In this document: positions 1-8,619 of the stretch, piece after piece
Layout of the letters: each line of letters begins with the position of its first letter
How positions within the stretch are numbered: the stretch's first letter is position 1
NCBI GenBank assembly: GCA_018380885.1
Contig: JAGZSY010000001.1
Location: 248,001-312,000, forward strand
DNA: 64,000 bases
DNA from: Enterocloster asparagiformis
GTDB taxonomy: Bacteria; Bacillota; Clostridia; Lachnospirales; Lachnospiraceae
Direction: 5' to 3'
The notes under the pieces: generated by a model
Told to the model about the DNA's origin: nothing
The model's database searches: none
Seen by the model: the letters and a program-made list of their open reading frames with translations, nothing else
Translations under genes and position numbers: made by a program

Positions 1-62
1 CAGCCGGCCATTCCCATAACCATACTAGCACCGATTAATAACGCTAAACCTCTTTTTTTCAT
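1..62 (-). CDS. Lipoprotein N-terminus, probable ABC solute-binding protein (partial, runs off left edge)
   Basis: Only the first 20 codons are in the window. The start codon is the ATG complementary to 60-62, preceded by a strong AAAGGAGGGG ribosome-binding site. The peptide has two lysines, one arginine, a hydrophobic stretch and then MAG followed by a codon beginning TG, which fits a lipobox ending in Cys. A secreted lipoprotein is therefore likely. Its place just downstream of a solute-binding-protein/kinase/regulator cassette suggests the binding protein of an ABC importer controlled by that cassette. The function is inferred from context; the mature protein is not visible. Confidence 0.6.
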   Translation of the reverse strand, partial: MKKRGLALLIGASMVMGMAG

Positions 63-151
63 ATGCCCCTCCTTTATGGTGAATCATTTTTTTGTTGTCT
101 CTATTTTAGCAGAATGACTGTGAAAAACGACCTGAAATCCGGTATAAAAGG

Positions 152-199
152 AAAAAATGCCATATAAATTTCGGATATCCGGAAAATATATGGCATTTT
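152..199 (-). terminator. Intrinsic terminator of the response-regulator operon
   Basis: A 13-bp perfect stem (154-166 with 187-199) encloses a 20-nt loop that can fold further. Read on the minus strand it is followed by a run of T, and it lies just after the stop codon of the regulator gene at 203. It separates the kinase/regulator operon from the lipoprotein gene at the left edge. Confidence 0.85.
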
Positions 200-202
200 A
201 TA

Positions 203-982
203 TCAAGAAGATATCTCTTTTATGTATTCCTTTGGAGAACATCCCAGATATTTGCGGAATACCACGCGGAAATATTTGTAGTCGCCGATGCCGCATTTCC
301 AGGCGATATCCTGGATGGGAAGCTCCCCCTCCCGGATCATGTCCAGGGCTTTCTGGATGCGGTAGCGGTTCAGATATTCGTTGAAGGTGGTGCCTACGGC
401 GTCCTTGAACTTGCGGTTGAGGAATGCCTCGCTGTAGTTGAAGTGGTCCACCAGGTCCTGCATGACGATTTTGCGCTGGTAGTTTTCGAATATATACTCC
501 AGCATCCTGCGGGCCAGCCGGTCTTCCACCGGCTGCTTCTGGAAATCCTTCAGCACCGAGGTGCGCTCCCAGTCCTCCCTGGTTTTCTGGTGGGAGATCC
601 AGGCGTTGCGTATGGCGCATTCCCGCTTGGCCAGCCGGATGGCCTCCTTCATATCGGCCATGTTTAAGGGCTTGAGCAGATAGCCCTTGACGCCGTAATG
701 AATCGCCCGCTTGGCGTACTCGAAATCTGAGTAGCCGGACAGGATGATGGGAGCGTAATTGTACTGCTCATAGGAATTTTCCAACATCTGGAAACCGTCC
801 ATAATCGGCATATTGATGTCCACCACCGCGATATCAGGATTGTGTTCCCGGATCAGCTCCAGGCCTTCGGTGCCGTTGGCCGCGGCGCCCACCACATTGC
901 AGTCCATCTCCGCCCACGGGACTGAGTAGACCAGGCCTTTCCGGATAATGTCCTCGTCCTCCACGATAATTACCTTATACAA
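203..982 (-). CDS. YesN-type response regulator, receiver plus AraC HTH
   Basis: This 259-aa protein has an N-terminal receiver domain with the acidic cluster EDED near residue 8, phospho-acceptor Asp55 (VVDINMP) and the conserved Lys in LLKP. It ends in two AraC-type helix-turn-helix motifs at about residues 155-255. It should act as a DNA-binding transcription factor phosphorylated by the kinase encoded just upstream. The only plausible start is a TTG two bases after the kinase stop codon; its GGAG ribosome-binding site lies inside the 3' end of the kinase gene, so the two are probably translationally coupled. The likely target is the lipoprotein/transport gene to the left. Family assignment is firm; the target is inference. 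Confidence 0.93.
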   Translation of the reverse strand: MYKVIIVEDEDIIRKGLVYSVPWAEMDCNVVGAAANGTEGLELIREHNPDIAVVDINMPIMDGFQMLENSYEQYNYAPIILSGYSDFEYAKRAIHYGVKGYLLKPLNMADMKEAIRLAKRECAIRNAWISHQKTREDWERTSVLKDFQKQPVEDRLARRMLEYIFENYQRKIVMQDLVDHFNYSEAFLNRKFKDAVGTTFNEYLNRYRIQKALDMIREGELPIQDIAWKCGIGDYKYFRVVFRKYLGCSPKEYIKEISS

Positions 983-984
983 TG

Positions 985-2658
985 TCAGCTGTCTCCTTTC
1001 TGACGAATTTTTACAATTACTTCCAGGCCAACGCCCTCCTGGTTTTTTAACTCCAGGCCGCTGTCACTGCCGTACTGTAGAAACAGGCGGCGGGCGATGT
1101 TGTGCAGCCCGATGTGCTCGGAGCCTGGGTGGGGGCTGTGCAGGGTATTGGTCAGGTTAAGCGCCTCCGCATCCGGCATGCCCAGACCGTCGTCCTTCAC
1201 GCTCAGGCAGAGCAGAGTGCGGCTCAGGCGGCCGGTTATGAGGATGTGAATCTGCTGCTTTTTCTGAAAGCCGTATTTGATGGAGTTTTCGATAATAGGC
1301 TGCAGCACCAGCTTGGGGATCATGCAAGGCAGGCAGTTGTCCTCGATATCGATCTCGTACTGCAGGCGCTCGCCGTAGCGGCATTTCTGGATATCCAGAT
1401 AATCGCCAATATAGGCCATGTCCTCGTCCAGGTGCACATATTCCCGGGAGGTGTCTATGCTGTAGCGCAGAATCTGGGTCAGCTGGATGATCAGGCTGTC
1501 CGCCCTGGCCGGGTCAAAGACCACCAGATTGCGGATGATTTCCAGCGTGTTGTAGAGAAAATGGGGGTTTATCTGAGCGGTCAGCTGCCCGATCTCCGTC
1601 CGGTTTTTCAGGCGGAGCAGCTCGGTGTTGCGGCTGTTCAGCTCCTGGATGTGATCCAGCATCTGGTTGATCTGCACGCCCACGATGGAAAACTCGTCCT
1701 CCGTGCCCATCTCCACCCTGTGGTCCGGGTCCAATTTGCGGATGATGCGGATTTCGCTGACCAGCTTCTGGATGGCAGCCGCATTGCTGGCCGCCATGGC
1801 GCTGCGCATATTGTCCGCCAGCTTGTACCACAGCAGGCTCATGACCGCGATTACCCCGCCGCCGATCAACAGCAGGGTCATGTTATGGGGGTAGTAGACC
1901 AGGGAGTAGATCCTTACGTTGCCGTCCCCCGCGGTCTGCCGGTCCAGCCAATAGCGGGTGCCGTGGATGCGCACAATGGGGCCGGTGCCGTCTAACAGGA
2001 ACTTGTTCACTTCCTGGACGAAGTTGAACCGGCTGCTGTAAATCACCCGGCCCGCATTGTCGGTGATCACGCCCTCGTAGCCGGAGTCGGAGAGGCACTG
2101 GGCCCAGCCGTCCCCCTTCAGGTACAGGTTCAGGTAGCCGATGGTGGCTCCATCAGCGTTGATCGGCCGGGACATCACGTAGTCGGAGCTGGTGCCCTCA
2201 AAGTAGTAGACGCTGGTGTAGATGCCGTCCTGGGCCGAGCCGAAGGCGTTGTCGCAGATGGCTTTGTTGAAGCTTGAGCGGTACAGGTTCCACTCGTCCG
2301 GGCGGAAACTGTTGTAGAGGGCGTTGCGCTCCTTGTCGCAGAGAACCAGCCTGCTGTCCAAGGAACAGGAGGCGTTTAACTCGTAGGCGGAATAGGAGAG
2401 CAGCGAGGTGCCGCCCTGGTAGAGCAGGATTTTGCGGCAGGCGTCCTGCACCTCGCCGTCGGTGAGAAAATCCGCGCCCATGCCATAAATCTGGTTGAAG
2501 GTGTTCACAAACAGCTCGCCGTTGCGCCTGGCCCCCGCGTGGTTGGTGGCCGCCACCGCCAGGGCCATACAGGAAACCATGAGGAGCGCCCCGGTGCTGA
2601 CCAGCACGATCAGTTTGGTGAATACCAGCTTTTTAAGTTTTGCCTGAAAAGTTCCCAT
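985..2658 (-). CDS. YesM-type membrane sensor histidine kinase
   Basis: This 557-aa protein has a membrane segment at about residues 13-38, an extracytoplasmic sensing region to about 258, a second membrane segment at about 259-281, a HAMP-like linker, and a His_kinase domain with the phospho-acceptor motif QINPHFLYN (His366). The ATPase part has the N-box LQPIIENSIKYG and a G-box DDGLGM. It starts 7 bp after the solute-binding-protein gene stop and is followed at once by its response regulator. The order binding protein, kinase, regulator is that of tripartite sensing systems, in which the external binding protein presents ligand to the kinase. The ligand is unknown. Confidence 0.93.
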   Translation of the reverse strand: MGTFQAKLKKLVFTKLIVLVSTGALLMVSCMALAVAATNHAGARRNGELFVNTFNQIYGMGADFLTDGEVQDACRKILLYQGGTSLLSYSAYELNASCSLDSRLVLCDKERNALYNSFRPDEWNLYRSSFNKAICDNAFGSAQDGIYTSVYYFEGTSSDYVMSRPINADGATIGYLNLYLKGDGWAQCLSDSGYEGVITDNAGRVIYSSRFNFVQEVNKFLLDGTGPIVRIHGTRYWLDRQTAGDGNVRIYSLVYYPHNMTLLLIGGGVIAVMSLLWYKLADNMRSAMAASNAAAIQKLVSEIRIIRKLDPDHRVEMGTEDEFSIVGVQINQMLDHIQELNSRNTELLRLKNRTEIGQLTAQINPHFLYNTLEIIRNLVVFDPARADSLIIQLTQILRYSIDTSREYVHLDEDMAYIGDYLDIQKCRYGERLQYEIDIEDNCLPCMIPKLVLQPIIENSIKYGFQKKQQIHILITGRLSRTLLCLSVKDDGLGMPDAEALNLTNTLHSPHPGSEHIGLHNIARRLFLQYGSDSGLELKNQEGVGLEVIVKIRQKGDS

Positions 2659-2665
2659 GGCGTGT

Positions 2666-3736
2666 TCAGTCCCCCGTGTGTGCGCTCACAATGTTGGAAT
2701 AGCGGCTTAAAATCTCCATCTTATGTTTTTTCACATAGTCCATATCCTCCTCCAGCATGTCGATGCGATCCATGGGGATCAGGTAGGCCCCGGACATGGC
2801 ATCCTTGCGCACGGAGCGGTTCATGAGCAGGTTTCCGTAGATGTTCTGCATGTCCTTGCTGGTGATGAAGTCGATGAAATGACGGGCATACTCCGGCTGG
2901 CCGCTTCCGCGCACGATGGCCGCGGTGGCGGGCAGATAGACGCAGCCCTCCTCGGGGTAGACGATCTCAATGTCCGCGCCGGAGCGCATGAGGGCCGCGC
3001 AGGGGGCCTCGTAGGAGAGTCCCACCGCCTTTTTGCCGGAGGCCACGCTGGAGTAGACCTTGCTGGAGGTGGAGGCGATCTCGCCCGTCCGTCCGATGAG
3101 CTCGTCCACATAGCGCCACGCCCCGTCGTCCTCATAGCCGCCCATTGCCAGCAGGATGTTGGTCAGCTGGGCCAGGGCGGAGGAGGAGTTGATGGGGTTG
3201 GCCATGATGATTTTGCCGTTCAGTTCAGGCTTTAGCAGGTCTTTGTACCCCTCGATCTCCACGCCGTCCGTCAGGGACTTGTTGACCACCAGGCAGCTGC
3301 CGGAGAGAATGTAGCTGGTGGTATAGCCGGTGGTGTTCTGGTAGGCCGGGATCAGGTGCTTGTCATTGACCGAAACATAGTCCTGAAACAGGTCCGCGTA
3401 GGAGTAGAGCTCCGAGTAGACGCCTCCCAGCAGCACGTCCGCAGGCGGATCGTTGGCACCGGTGCGGATGCGCTCCAGAAGGTCCACGGTCTCGCCCTTC
3501 ACCAGGATTACGCGAATCTTATATTTTTCTTCAAACAGAGGAATGGTGGCGTTCAACAGTTCGTCGCTGCTGGACGTGTAGATGGTCAGCACGTCGCCGT
3601 CCTGTCCGCCGGCGGAGGCCGGGGAGGCGTAGCGGTGCGTATAGAAAAAAGCCGCGGCCTGAAGCAGCCAAAGGACTGCGACCGTGGCAAACAGAAAACG
3701 CAGGCCGGCGGAGCGCCCGGTTGTGTGATTTGCCAT
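2666..3736 (-). CDS. Membrane-anchored iron/organophosphate-type solute-binding protein, probable sensor
   Basis: The 356-aa product starts at the ATG at 3736, behind GGGGGGATATT; an upstream in-frame start has no ribosome-binding site. Residues of about 10-32 form a single hydrophobic segment without a lipobox Cys, so it is probably an uncleaved anchor or a signal peptide. The rest resembles class II periplasmic binding proteins of the AfuA/Fe(III) type (LTIYTSSSDELLNATIPLFEEK near the start of the mature part, then PPADVLLGG and VSYEAP-like motifs). No permease or ATPase gene is adjacent; instead it leads a kinase/regulator operon. A role in sensing rather than uptake, as in PgtC/PctA-like tripartite systems, is inferred. 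Confidence 0.8.
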   Translation of the reverse strand: MANHTTGRSAGLRFLFATVAVLWLLQAAAFFYTHRYASPASAGGQDGDVLTIYTSSSDELLNATIPLFEEKYKIRVILVKGETVDLLERIRTGANDPPADVLLGGVYSELYSYADLFQDYVSVNDKHLIPAYQNTTGYTTSYILSGSCLVVNKSLTDGVEIEGYKDLLKPELNGKIIMANPINSSSALAQLTNILLAMGGYEDDGAWRYVDELIGRTGEIASTSSKVYSSVASGKKAVGLSYEAPCAALMRSGADIEIVYPEEGCVYLPATAAIVRGSGQPEYARHFIDFITSKDMQNIYGNLLMNRSVRKDAMSGAYLIPMDRIDMLEEDMDYVKKHKMEILSRYSNIVSAHTGD

Positions 3737-3755
3737 AATATCCCCCCAAGAACGG

Positions 3756-3801
3756 AAAAATCCCCGGCCCGGCGCGGAAGGCACCGGCCCGGCGGGATTT
3801 T
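3756..3801 (-). terminator. Terminator-like hairpin in the leader of the sensor operon (attenuator candidate)
   Basis: Inverted arms AAAATCCC and GGGATTTT flank inner GC-rich CCGG blocks, with one internal mismatch. On the minus strand the hairpin is followed by a T-run. It lies between the promoter at 3814-3843 and the binding-protein start at 3736, so it would act on the operon's own transcript. Confidence 0.55.
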
Positions 3802-3813
3802 CCAGTTTTTATC

Positions 3814-3843
3814 ATTATAGCATCGGCAGGGGCGATTTTACAA
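3814..3843 (-). promoter_or_regulatory. Sigma-A promoter of the sensor operon
   Basis: On the minus strand there is a -35 TTGTAA (3838-3843), an 18-bp spacer and a perfect -10 TATAAT (3814-3819). It is correctly placed to transcribe the binding-protein/kinase/regulator genes. Confidence 0.65.
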
Positions 3844-3859
3844 TGGGTAAGTTGGCTCG

Positions 3860-4271
3860 TTACCGGATGATGCCCATAAACACCAGCAGGGAGGCGAATA
3901 GGATGGTGGCGATGTAGAGGGCGGAAACCGGGTAGATGGCGATGCGGTAACTGGATGGCGGTCACACCGGCCTGCTCATAAAGGGCCACGGTGCGCATCG
4001 CGTTCATCAGGCCTCCGTAACCGTTGTCCGCGTCCGCGATCACCGGAGTGCCGCCGGAGGCATCCACGATATGTCTGGCTATTTCCGTCAGGGTGATCAG
4101 GCCGATGTCCGGCTTACCCAGCACGCTTGCCGAACCCCCGTACCCGGTCATGTAGACTACGGGAACCCCACTCTCCGCGATCAGACGGGTCGTCCGGGTA
4201 TCGTAGGCGCCGGGGGCGATCAATGTTGCATTGCCTTTTAAAAGCTCTCTCAATTTTTTTGCTGCTGTCAT
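3860..4271 (-). pseudogene. PEP mutase/isocitrate lyase family gene, internally deleted and frameshifted
   Basis: Residues 1 to about 107 read as a normal N-terminus of the oxaloacetate decarboxylase/methylisocitrate lyase/PEP mutase superfamily: LLKGNATLIAPGAYDTRTT, then VVYMTGYGGSAS and the acidic site DADNGYGG. After GVTAIQ (about 3945) the reading frame is lost. One base further on, in another frame, come YRIAIYPVSALYIA and a stop at 3860-3862, which match the C-terminal end of the same family. About half the usual length of some 290 residues is missing, including the catalytic loop. This is best explained by one internal deletion that shifted the frame. The symporter to the right probably once served this enzyme. 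Confidence 0.8.
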
Positions 4272-4421
4272 ACGTACCCTCCTTGAAATGATTTGACATT
4301 GTTTTATAAAGCAAGTTTTGTGCCAAATGCGGGGAGGGCAAAAAAGGGCATCCGGACCGCTTTTTAACTGTCCGGATGCCTCTGGGGGAGAATTGTGTTC
4401 TTAAAATGCTGGAAAAAAGTT

Positions 4422-4556
4422 TCAATTTTTGCCCTGGAGCCCCAGCAGCCGGAGCTTGCGCCACAGGGTGGAGCGGCTTACGCCCAGAAGTTCGGCAGCT
4501 TTGCTCCTGTTCCCGCCGCTTTTCCGGAGCGCATAGATATGCGGGAATGCCGATTT
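4422..4556 (-). pseudogene. C-terminal Fis-type HTH remnant of a sigma-54 activator
   Basis: A short open frame ending in TGA at 4422-4424 encodes IYALRKSGGNRSKAAELLG followed by VSRSTLWRKLRLLGL. This is the canonical DNA-recognition helix-turn-helix at the C-terminus of NtrC/PrpR-type sigma-54-dependent activators. Upstream in frame a stop codon is met at once (4557-4559), so the AAA+ and sensor domains are gone. It is probably the leftover of the regulator of the adjacent symporter and lyase genes. Recognition of the motif is clear; the former target is inference. Confidence 0.75.
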
Positions 4557-4594
4557 CTAGGGGCTGAAGGCCCTTGTACGGGGAAATCGGCATT
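4547..4594. repeat. Small inverted-repeat element, also found in part at 48761-48789
   Basis: Twelve-base arms AATGCCGATTTC and GAAATCGGCATT (4583-4594 and 4547-4558 on the minus strand) enclose a 24-nt centre. The segment 4566-4594 matches the reverse complement of 48761-48789 at 27 of 29 positions. It lies in the gap after the symporter stop codon. Confidence 0.6.
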
Positions 4595-4637
4595 TCGTCC
4601 TTTAGTAATTGAAATTCATGGCTTGCGCCATTGTAGA

Positions 4638-6095
4638 TCAATCGTCTTCCTCCACAGCCAGCTCAGTGGTTTCCACCTTGGGCGGCATGGCGTAGGAGAA
4701 CAGGATGAAGCAGATAAAACCTGCCACCAGTCCGGGAATGATGGGCTGGCTGAATTTGATACCAAACAGCACGCCGCCGGAAATGTGCTCCAGATACACC
4801 ACCACAATGGTTCCCGCGATCAGGGAGGCGATGGTGCCGGCGGTGGAGGCCTTCTTCCAATAATGTCCCATTACGTAGGGGAAGAAGGAGCCAGCGGCCC
4901 GCAGGGTGAAGCAGAACATCAGGATGGAGACGATGCTCTGGGTGTTGAACAGGGCGATCAGCATGGAGGCCACGCCCACCAGGCACATGACGATCTTGGT
5001 CACCCGCATCACGGACTGGCTGGAAGCTTCGGGCTTTAACACAGCCTTGTAAATATCGTTGGCGAAAATGGAGCCTGCGCCCAGCAGGTCGGAGTCGGAG
5101 CTGGACATGGTGGCGGAGATGATCCCCGCGAACAGCAGGCCGCAGATCAGAGCCGGCATGGTGTTGATGGCCAGCACGGGCAATGCGTAGCGTGCGCCCA
5201 CGGAGGCGAACTGGTCGGCGCTGAATTTGTTCATGTTGATCAGCGCCAGGGTGATGATGCCCAGGATGGTGGGGATGAACGCGTAGATAAAGTTCACCAG
5301 AGCCGCCAGCCAGGCGCCGCCCTTGGCCGCCTTCTCGTCTCTGGCCGCGTAGAAGCGGGAGACAGCCTCCTGGCCCACGGAGAAGGTGGCGGTGTACATG
5401 ATCACCAGGGAAATGATGCCGAACAGGTCGTAGCCCTCAAACAGGCTCAAAGTGCCCTGGGGGATGTTGGCGGTCACGCTGCCCCAGCCGCCCGCGTAGT
5501 TTAACGCAAAGGGAACGGCGATGATCATGCCGATCACGATCAGGAACACCTGGATAAAGTCGGTGAGGGTTACGCTCCAGAGACCGCCCATGATGGAGTA
5601 CACGGTCACGACCACGGCCACGATAATGACCGCCACCTGGTAGTCGATGTTCAGCATGGTGGACAGGATCACGGCGGAGGCGATGAACTGCCCGGCCGTC
5701 AGGCCCACCAGGGGGAGCAGCATGATCAATGCGGTGATCAGGCCGCAGGATTTGCCGTAGCGTCTGCGGAAATACTCGGGAACTGTTTTGACCGTGGCGG
5801 CCCGGAATTTCGGTGCGATAAAGCTCAGGATGATGAATGCGATGCCCATGGTGGTGATGTACCAGGACGCGCTGAGGCCAAAGCCGGACATACCATTTTG
5901 CACCACGCCCAGGGAGCTGCCTCCGCCGATCTCCGTGGCGGCCAGGGTGCCTGCCATGAGCAGCGGTCCCAGCCGGCGGCCCGCCACCATGAAGTCGGTG
6001 TTGGTGGAGATTTTGGTGGAAGAATACCAACCAATCCACAGCATGACCAGCAGATAGATAATGACAATCGCAGTTACAAGCACATTAGTACCCAT
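4638..6095 (-). CDS. Sodium:solute symporter, SSS family
   Basis: The 485-aa product has about 13 hydrophobic segments and SSS-family hallmarks: an N-terminal TM followed by DFMVAGRRLGPLLMAGTLAATEIGGGS, then GLTAGQFIASAVI and a core with GGLWSVTLTDFIQ. It should carry out Na+-coupled uptake of an organic acid or similar solute across the cytoplasmic membrane. The start at 6095 follows AGGAGGGC with good spacing. It is the only intact gene of what looks like a decayed carboxylate-utilisation locus (lyase pseudogene at 3860 and activator remnant at 4422). The substrate cannot be read from the sequence. Confidence 0.9.
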   Translation of the reverse strand: MGTNVLVTAIVIIYLLVMLWIGWYSSTKISTNTDFMVAGRRLGPLLMAGTLAATEIGGGSSLGVVQNGMSGFGLSASWYITTMGIAFIILSFIAPKFRAATVKTVPEYFRRRYGKSCGLITALIMLLPLVGLTAGQFIASAVILSTMLNIDYQVAVIIVAVVVTVYSIMGGLWSVTLTDFIQVFLIVIGMIIAVPFALNYAGGWGSVTANIPQGTLSLFEGYDLFGIISLVIMYTATFSVGQEAVSRFYAARDEKAAKGGAWLAALVNFIYAFIPTILGIITLALINMNKFSADQFASVGARYALPVLAINTMPALICGLLFAGIISATMSSSDSDLLGAGSIFANDIYKAVLKPEASSQSVMRVTKIVMCLVGVASMLIALFNTQSIVSILMFCFTLRAAGSFFPYVMGHYWKKASTAGTIASLIAGTIVVVYLEHISGGVLFGIKFSQPIIPGLVAGFICFILFSYAMPPKVETTELAVEEDD

Positions 6096-6449
6096 ACAAA
6101 GCCCTCCTAACTTAGTTGGAATATTTTCTCACATTTAGTGTAACATAGTGCAAGTTTGAAGAAAATAACCGTTTATGCAGAAAAAACACCGAATATGAAG
6201 GTTGGGAATGCGCTGTTTAAAGCCTGGGCCGAGGCGGGCTGCGCCGGCTCTTTTTGGCCGGGCAAAACTTGACTTATGGGCCAGCAGACCATAAAATAGA
6301 AAAAAAGACCTGGCGGGAACGCGGCAAAGCCGCCGGCCTCCGCCGCTGTCCCGGGAGCTTCTGTGACGCCGGCCGCGCTGGGCTCACAAAAATACTTTGC
6401 GTGGCGGCCGCTGTGGACAAATATGGGTATTTTACAGAGGAGGGAACGG
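6096..6449. other. Divergent intergenic region with promoter for the LytTR regulator
   Basis: About 350 bp lie between the symporter start and the regulator start. The right half contains a plus-strand promoter (TTGACT at 6269-6274, 17-bp spacer, TAAAAT at 6292-6297). The 6310-6420 part is very GC-rich and shows no gene I can support. No convincing sigma-54 (-24/-12) site was found upstream of the symporter. Confidence 0.6.
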
Positions 6450-7163
6450 ATGGGTATGCTGGAAATTGCAATCTGTGACGATACCGAGGAGGAGCGCAGG
6501 GAGGTGGCGGCGCAGGCAGGCCGTTTTTTCGCGGAGCGCGGCATGGAGGTCCGCCTCCACACCTATGGGGATATGGCGGAGCTGCTGGCCTCGGGTCGGG
6601 AGTACGATCTCTACCTGTTGGATGTGCTGATGCCGGGGATCACGGGCATCGAGGGGGCGGCCCGCCTGAACCGGCAGGTGGAGCGGCCGGTTGTGGTGCT
6701 GATCACCTCCTCCCTGGAGGCGGCGGTGGACGGCTACAGCGTCAACGCGGCTGGTTTTGTGTTAAAGCCGGTGAGCCAGGAAAATCTGGACGCCACCCTG
6801 GAGCGGGTGCTGGCCCGGGAGCTGGGCGACCGCCAGGCCTGCCTCACCGTGACCCACAACCGGGTGGAGGTGAGGCTCAAGCTGGATAAGGTGGTGTTTT
6901 TTGAAAACCGCCTGCACAGGGTGTACGTGAACCTGGACGACGGGGAGGTTCTGACCATCGGCCACAAGCTGTCCGTGCTGCAGGAGGAGTTGGGTATATA
7001 CCCCCGCTTTCTGCGCTGCCATCAGAGTTATATCGTGAATCTGGACTTTGTGGAGAGCCTGGACGAGTCCAGCTTTCACATGGCGGGAGGACAGATCGTG
7101 CCTGTGTCCCGCAACTTCTACAAGCAGAGCAAACGCGCCTACTACAGTCACCGGTTGAAATGA
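6450..7163 (+). CDS. LytTR-type response regulator (AgrA/VirR-like)
   Basis: The 237-aa protein starts at the ATG at 6450, behind GAGGAGGGAACGG; a longer frame starting at 6363 lacks a ribosome-binding site. Residues 4-120 are a receiver domain with DD at 10-11, phospho-acceptor Asp58 (YLLDVLMPG) and KPVSQENL at the end of the domain. Residues of about 135-237 form a LytTR DNA-binding domain (RVEVRLKLDKVVFFE, then FLRCHQSYIVNLDFV). It is followed after 7 bp by a cognate GHKL kinase. Systems of this type usually regulate quorum- or peptide-responsive genes, but no agrB/agrD-like gene is nearby. Confidence 0.93.
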   Translation: MGMLEIAICDDTEEERREVAAQAGRFFAERGMEVRLHTYGDMAELLASGREYDLYLLDVLMPGITGIEGAARLNRQVERPVVVLITSSLEAAVDGYSVNAAGFVLKPVSQENLDATLERVLARELGDRQACLTVTHNRVEVRLKLDKVVFFENRLHRVYVNLDDGEVLTIGHKLSVLQEELGIYPRFLRCHQSYIVNLDFVESLDESSFHMAGGQIVPVSRNFYKQSKRAYYSHRLK

Positions 7164-7170
7164 GGAGCCT

Positions 7171-8487
7171 ATGAACGATGAAGCCTGCAGCATTTTCCTG
7201 GACCTGATCAATCTGGCCGTGCGCATGATGCCCATTTTCGTGTGCCTGGAGCCCAAGCGCAAAAACAAGGAGAATATCGCCGCCGTCTCGGCATACCTCT
7301 GGGTGCTGATGGTATCCGCGCAGTCCCTGCTGCACATCGGGTCAGAAGCGTTTTTTTTGTTCCAGGGGCTGTTCTCCTGCCTGTTTTTCCTGGTGCTTCT
7401 GGTGTTCTTTAAGGGCGGGCTGATCCGCAAGGCCTTTCTGTACGTTTCGGCCTGGATGTTCGCCGTGCTATGCGCTCCTTTGTACCGGTTCGCCGCCTGG
7501 GCGCTGGCGACCCGGTCGGGGCTGACCTACGGGCAGATTTGCGTGATCGTCTCCCTGGGGCTGGCGGCGGGCTTCTGCCTGCTGGTGAGATTCTGGCTGA
7601 GGGGCGCGGTGGAGCAGCTCTTTGCCCAGCTCTCCAGCCGCTCCTGCTCCCTGCTTCTGACCTACCCCTCCATCTCCCTGGTGATTCTGTTCATCGGCGG
7701 AAATACGATCTTTTCCCCTCCTTCCCTGGAGGCGAGAGGAATTGAGGACATGCTGTTCTTTCTGGCCCTGTGCGCCATGATCCTGGTGCTCTATGTGATG
7801 ATTTTGAACAACACCCTGGAGATCGTGGGCAGGAGAAAGTCCGAGGAGGAGCTGCGGTTTGCCAGGCAGCTGATCGGCAAGCAGCGGGAGCACTACAACC
7901 AGACCCTGGATTATATTGAGCAGGTGCGCATCATCAAGCACGACTTCCGACACCACATTCACGCGCTGCTGCACATGGAGAAGGAGGAGCAGACCCGCTA
8001 TTTGCAGAACCTGCAGCAGGAGCTGGACACGGCGGCGGAGATGGTGTTCTGCCAGAACCAGTCGGTCAACGGTCTGCTCCAGGAATACGCGGCCAGGGCG
8101 CGCCAGAACGGCGTGGAGTTCACGGCCTGCCTGGACTTATCCGCCCGGGTGCCCGTGGACGACCTAACCCTGTGCGTTGTGATCGGAAATCTGCTGGAGA
8201 ACGCTCTGGAAGCCTGCAATCGCTTTGAGGGCCGGCGTTTCGTCCACGTGCAGGCCCGTTGGATGGAGGACCATATGATGATGATGGTGGAAAATTCCTA
8301 CAACGGCCAAATCCGCCAGAGCGGCGGAAAAATCCTCTCCAGCAAAAAGGACGGCGGCCTGGGTATGATGAGCGTCCGCCGCATCTTAAACAGGCCCGGG
8401 GACGAGTTTGACGTGTGCTACAATGAGAATACCTTTACGGCTATGGTAAAGATCGTGGACCGGGGTCTGCCGGAAGGGGAGGGATAG
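7171..8487 (+). CDS. AgrC-like GHKL sensor histidine kinase
   Basis: The 438-aa protein has six hydrophobic segments in residues 1-220, then a coiled linker and the phospho-acceptor box IIKHDFRHHIHALL. The ATPase domain has the N-box NLLENALEACN and a glycine motif DGGLGMMSV. This matches the GHKL kinases that pair with LytTR regulators. It is translated from an ATG at 7171 behind TGAGGAGCCT, directly after the regulator gene. The signal is unknown; the polytopic sensor suggests a membrane-active ligand such as a peptide. Confidence 0.92.
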   Translation: MNDEACSIFLDLINLAVRMMPIFVCLEPKRKNKENIAAVSAYLWVLMVSAQSLLHIGSEAFFLFQGLFSCLFFLVLLVFFKGGLIRKAFLYVSAWMFAVLCAPLYRFAAWALATRSGLTYGQICVIVSLGLAAGFCLLVRFWLRGAVEQLFAQLSSRSCSLLLTYPSISLVILFIGGNTIFSPPSLEARGIEDMLFFLALCAMILVLYVMILNNTLEIVGRRKSEEELRFARQLIGKQREHYNQTLDYIEQVRIIKHDFRHHIHALLHMEKEEQTRYLQNLQQELDTAAEMVFCQNQSVNGLLQEYAARARQNGVEFTACLDLSARVPVDDLTLCVVIGNLLENALEACNRFEGRRFVHVQARWMEDHMMMMVENSYNGQIRQSGGKILSSKKDGGLGMMSVRRILNRPGDEFDVCYNENTFTAMVKIVDRGLPEGEG

Positions 8488-8498
8488 GAGAATACAAT

Positions 8499-8538
8499 GT
8501 AGAAACGGCTCTGCCAGGGGAGGCAGAGCCGTTTCTAC
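8499..8538. terminator. Strong hairpin after the LytTR/GHKL operon
   Basis: A 17-bp perfect stem (8499-8515 with 8522-8538) with a 6-nt loop sits 11 bp after the kinase stop codon. There is no T-run on either side, so termination is likely but not certain. It separates the operon from the convergent hsp20 gene. Confidence 0.65.
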
Positions 8539-8619
8539 GGTTGGTGTAATCATCTATATAAAAGGTGTGACAGGGGGATAAAATGGTTGGTTGGGTTGGT
8601 TGTAATGAAAGCCCCTCGA

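Noticed and set aside
1102..1995. Plus-strand open frame opposite the first histidine kinase
   Set aside because: Shadow of the kinase gene; no start signals or known motifs.
6096..6180. Possible sigma-54 promoter upstream of the symporter
   Set aside because: A TTGCA element is present but no TGGCAC lies at the required spacing.
6450..8487. Complete agr-type quorum-sensing locus
   Set aside because: Only the regulator and kinase are present; no agrB-like protease or agrD-like peptide gene is found on either side.
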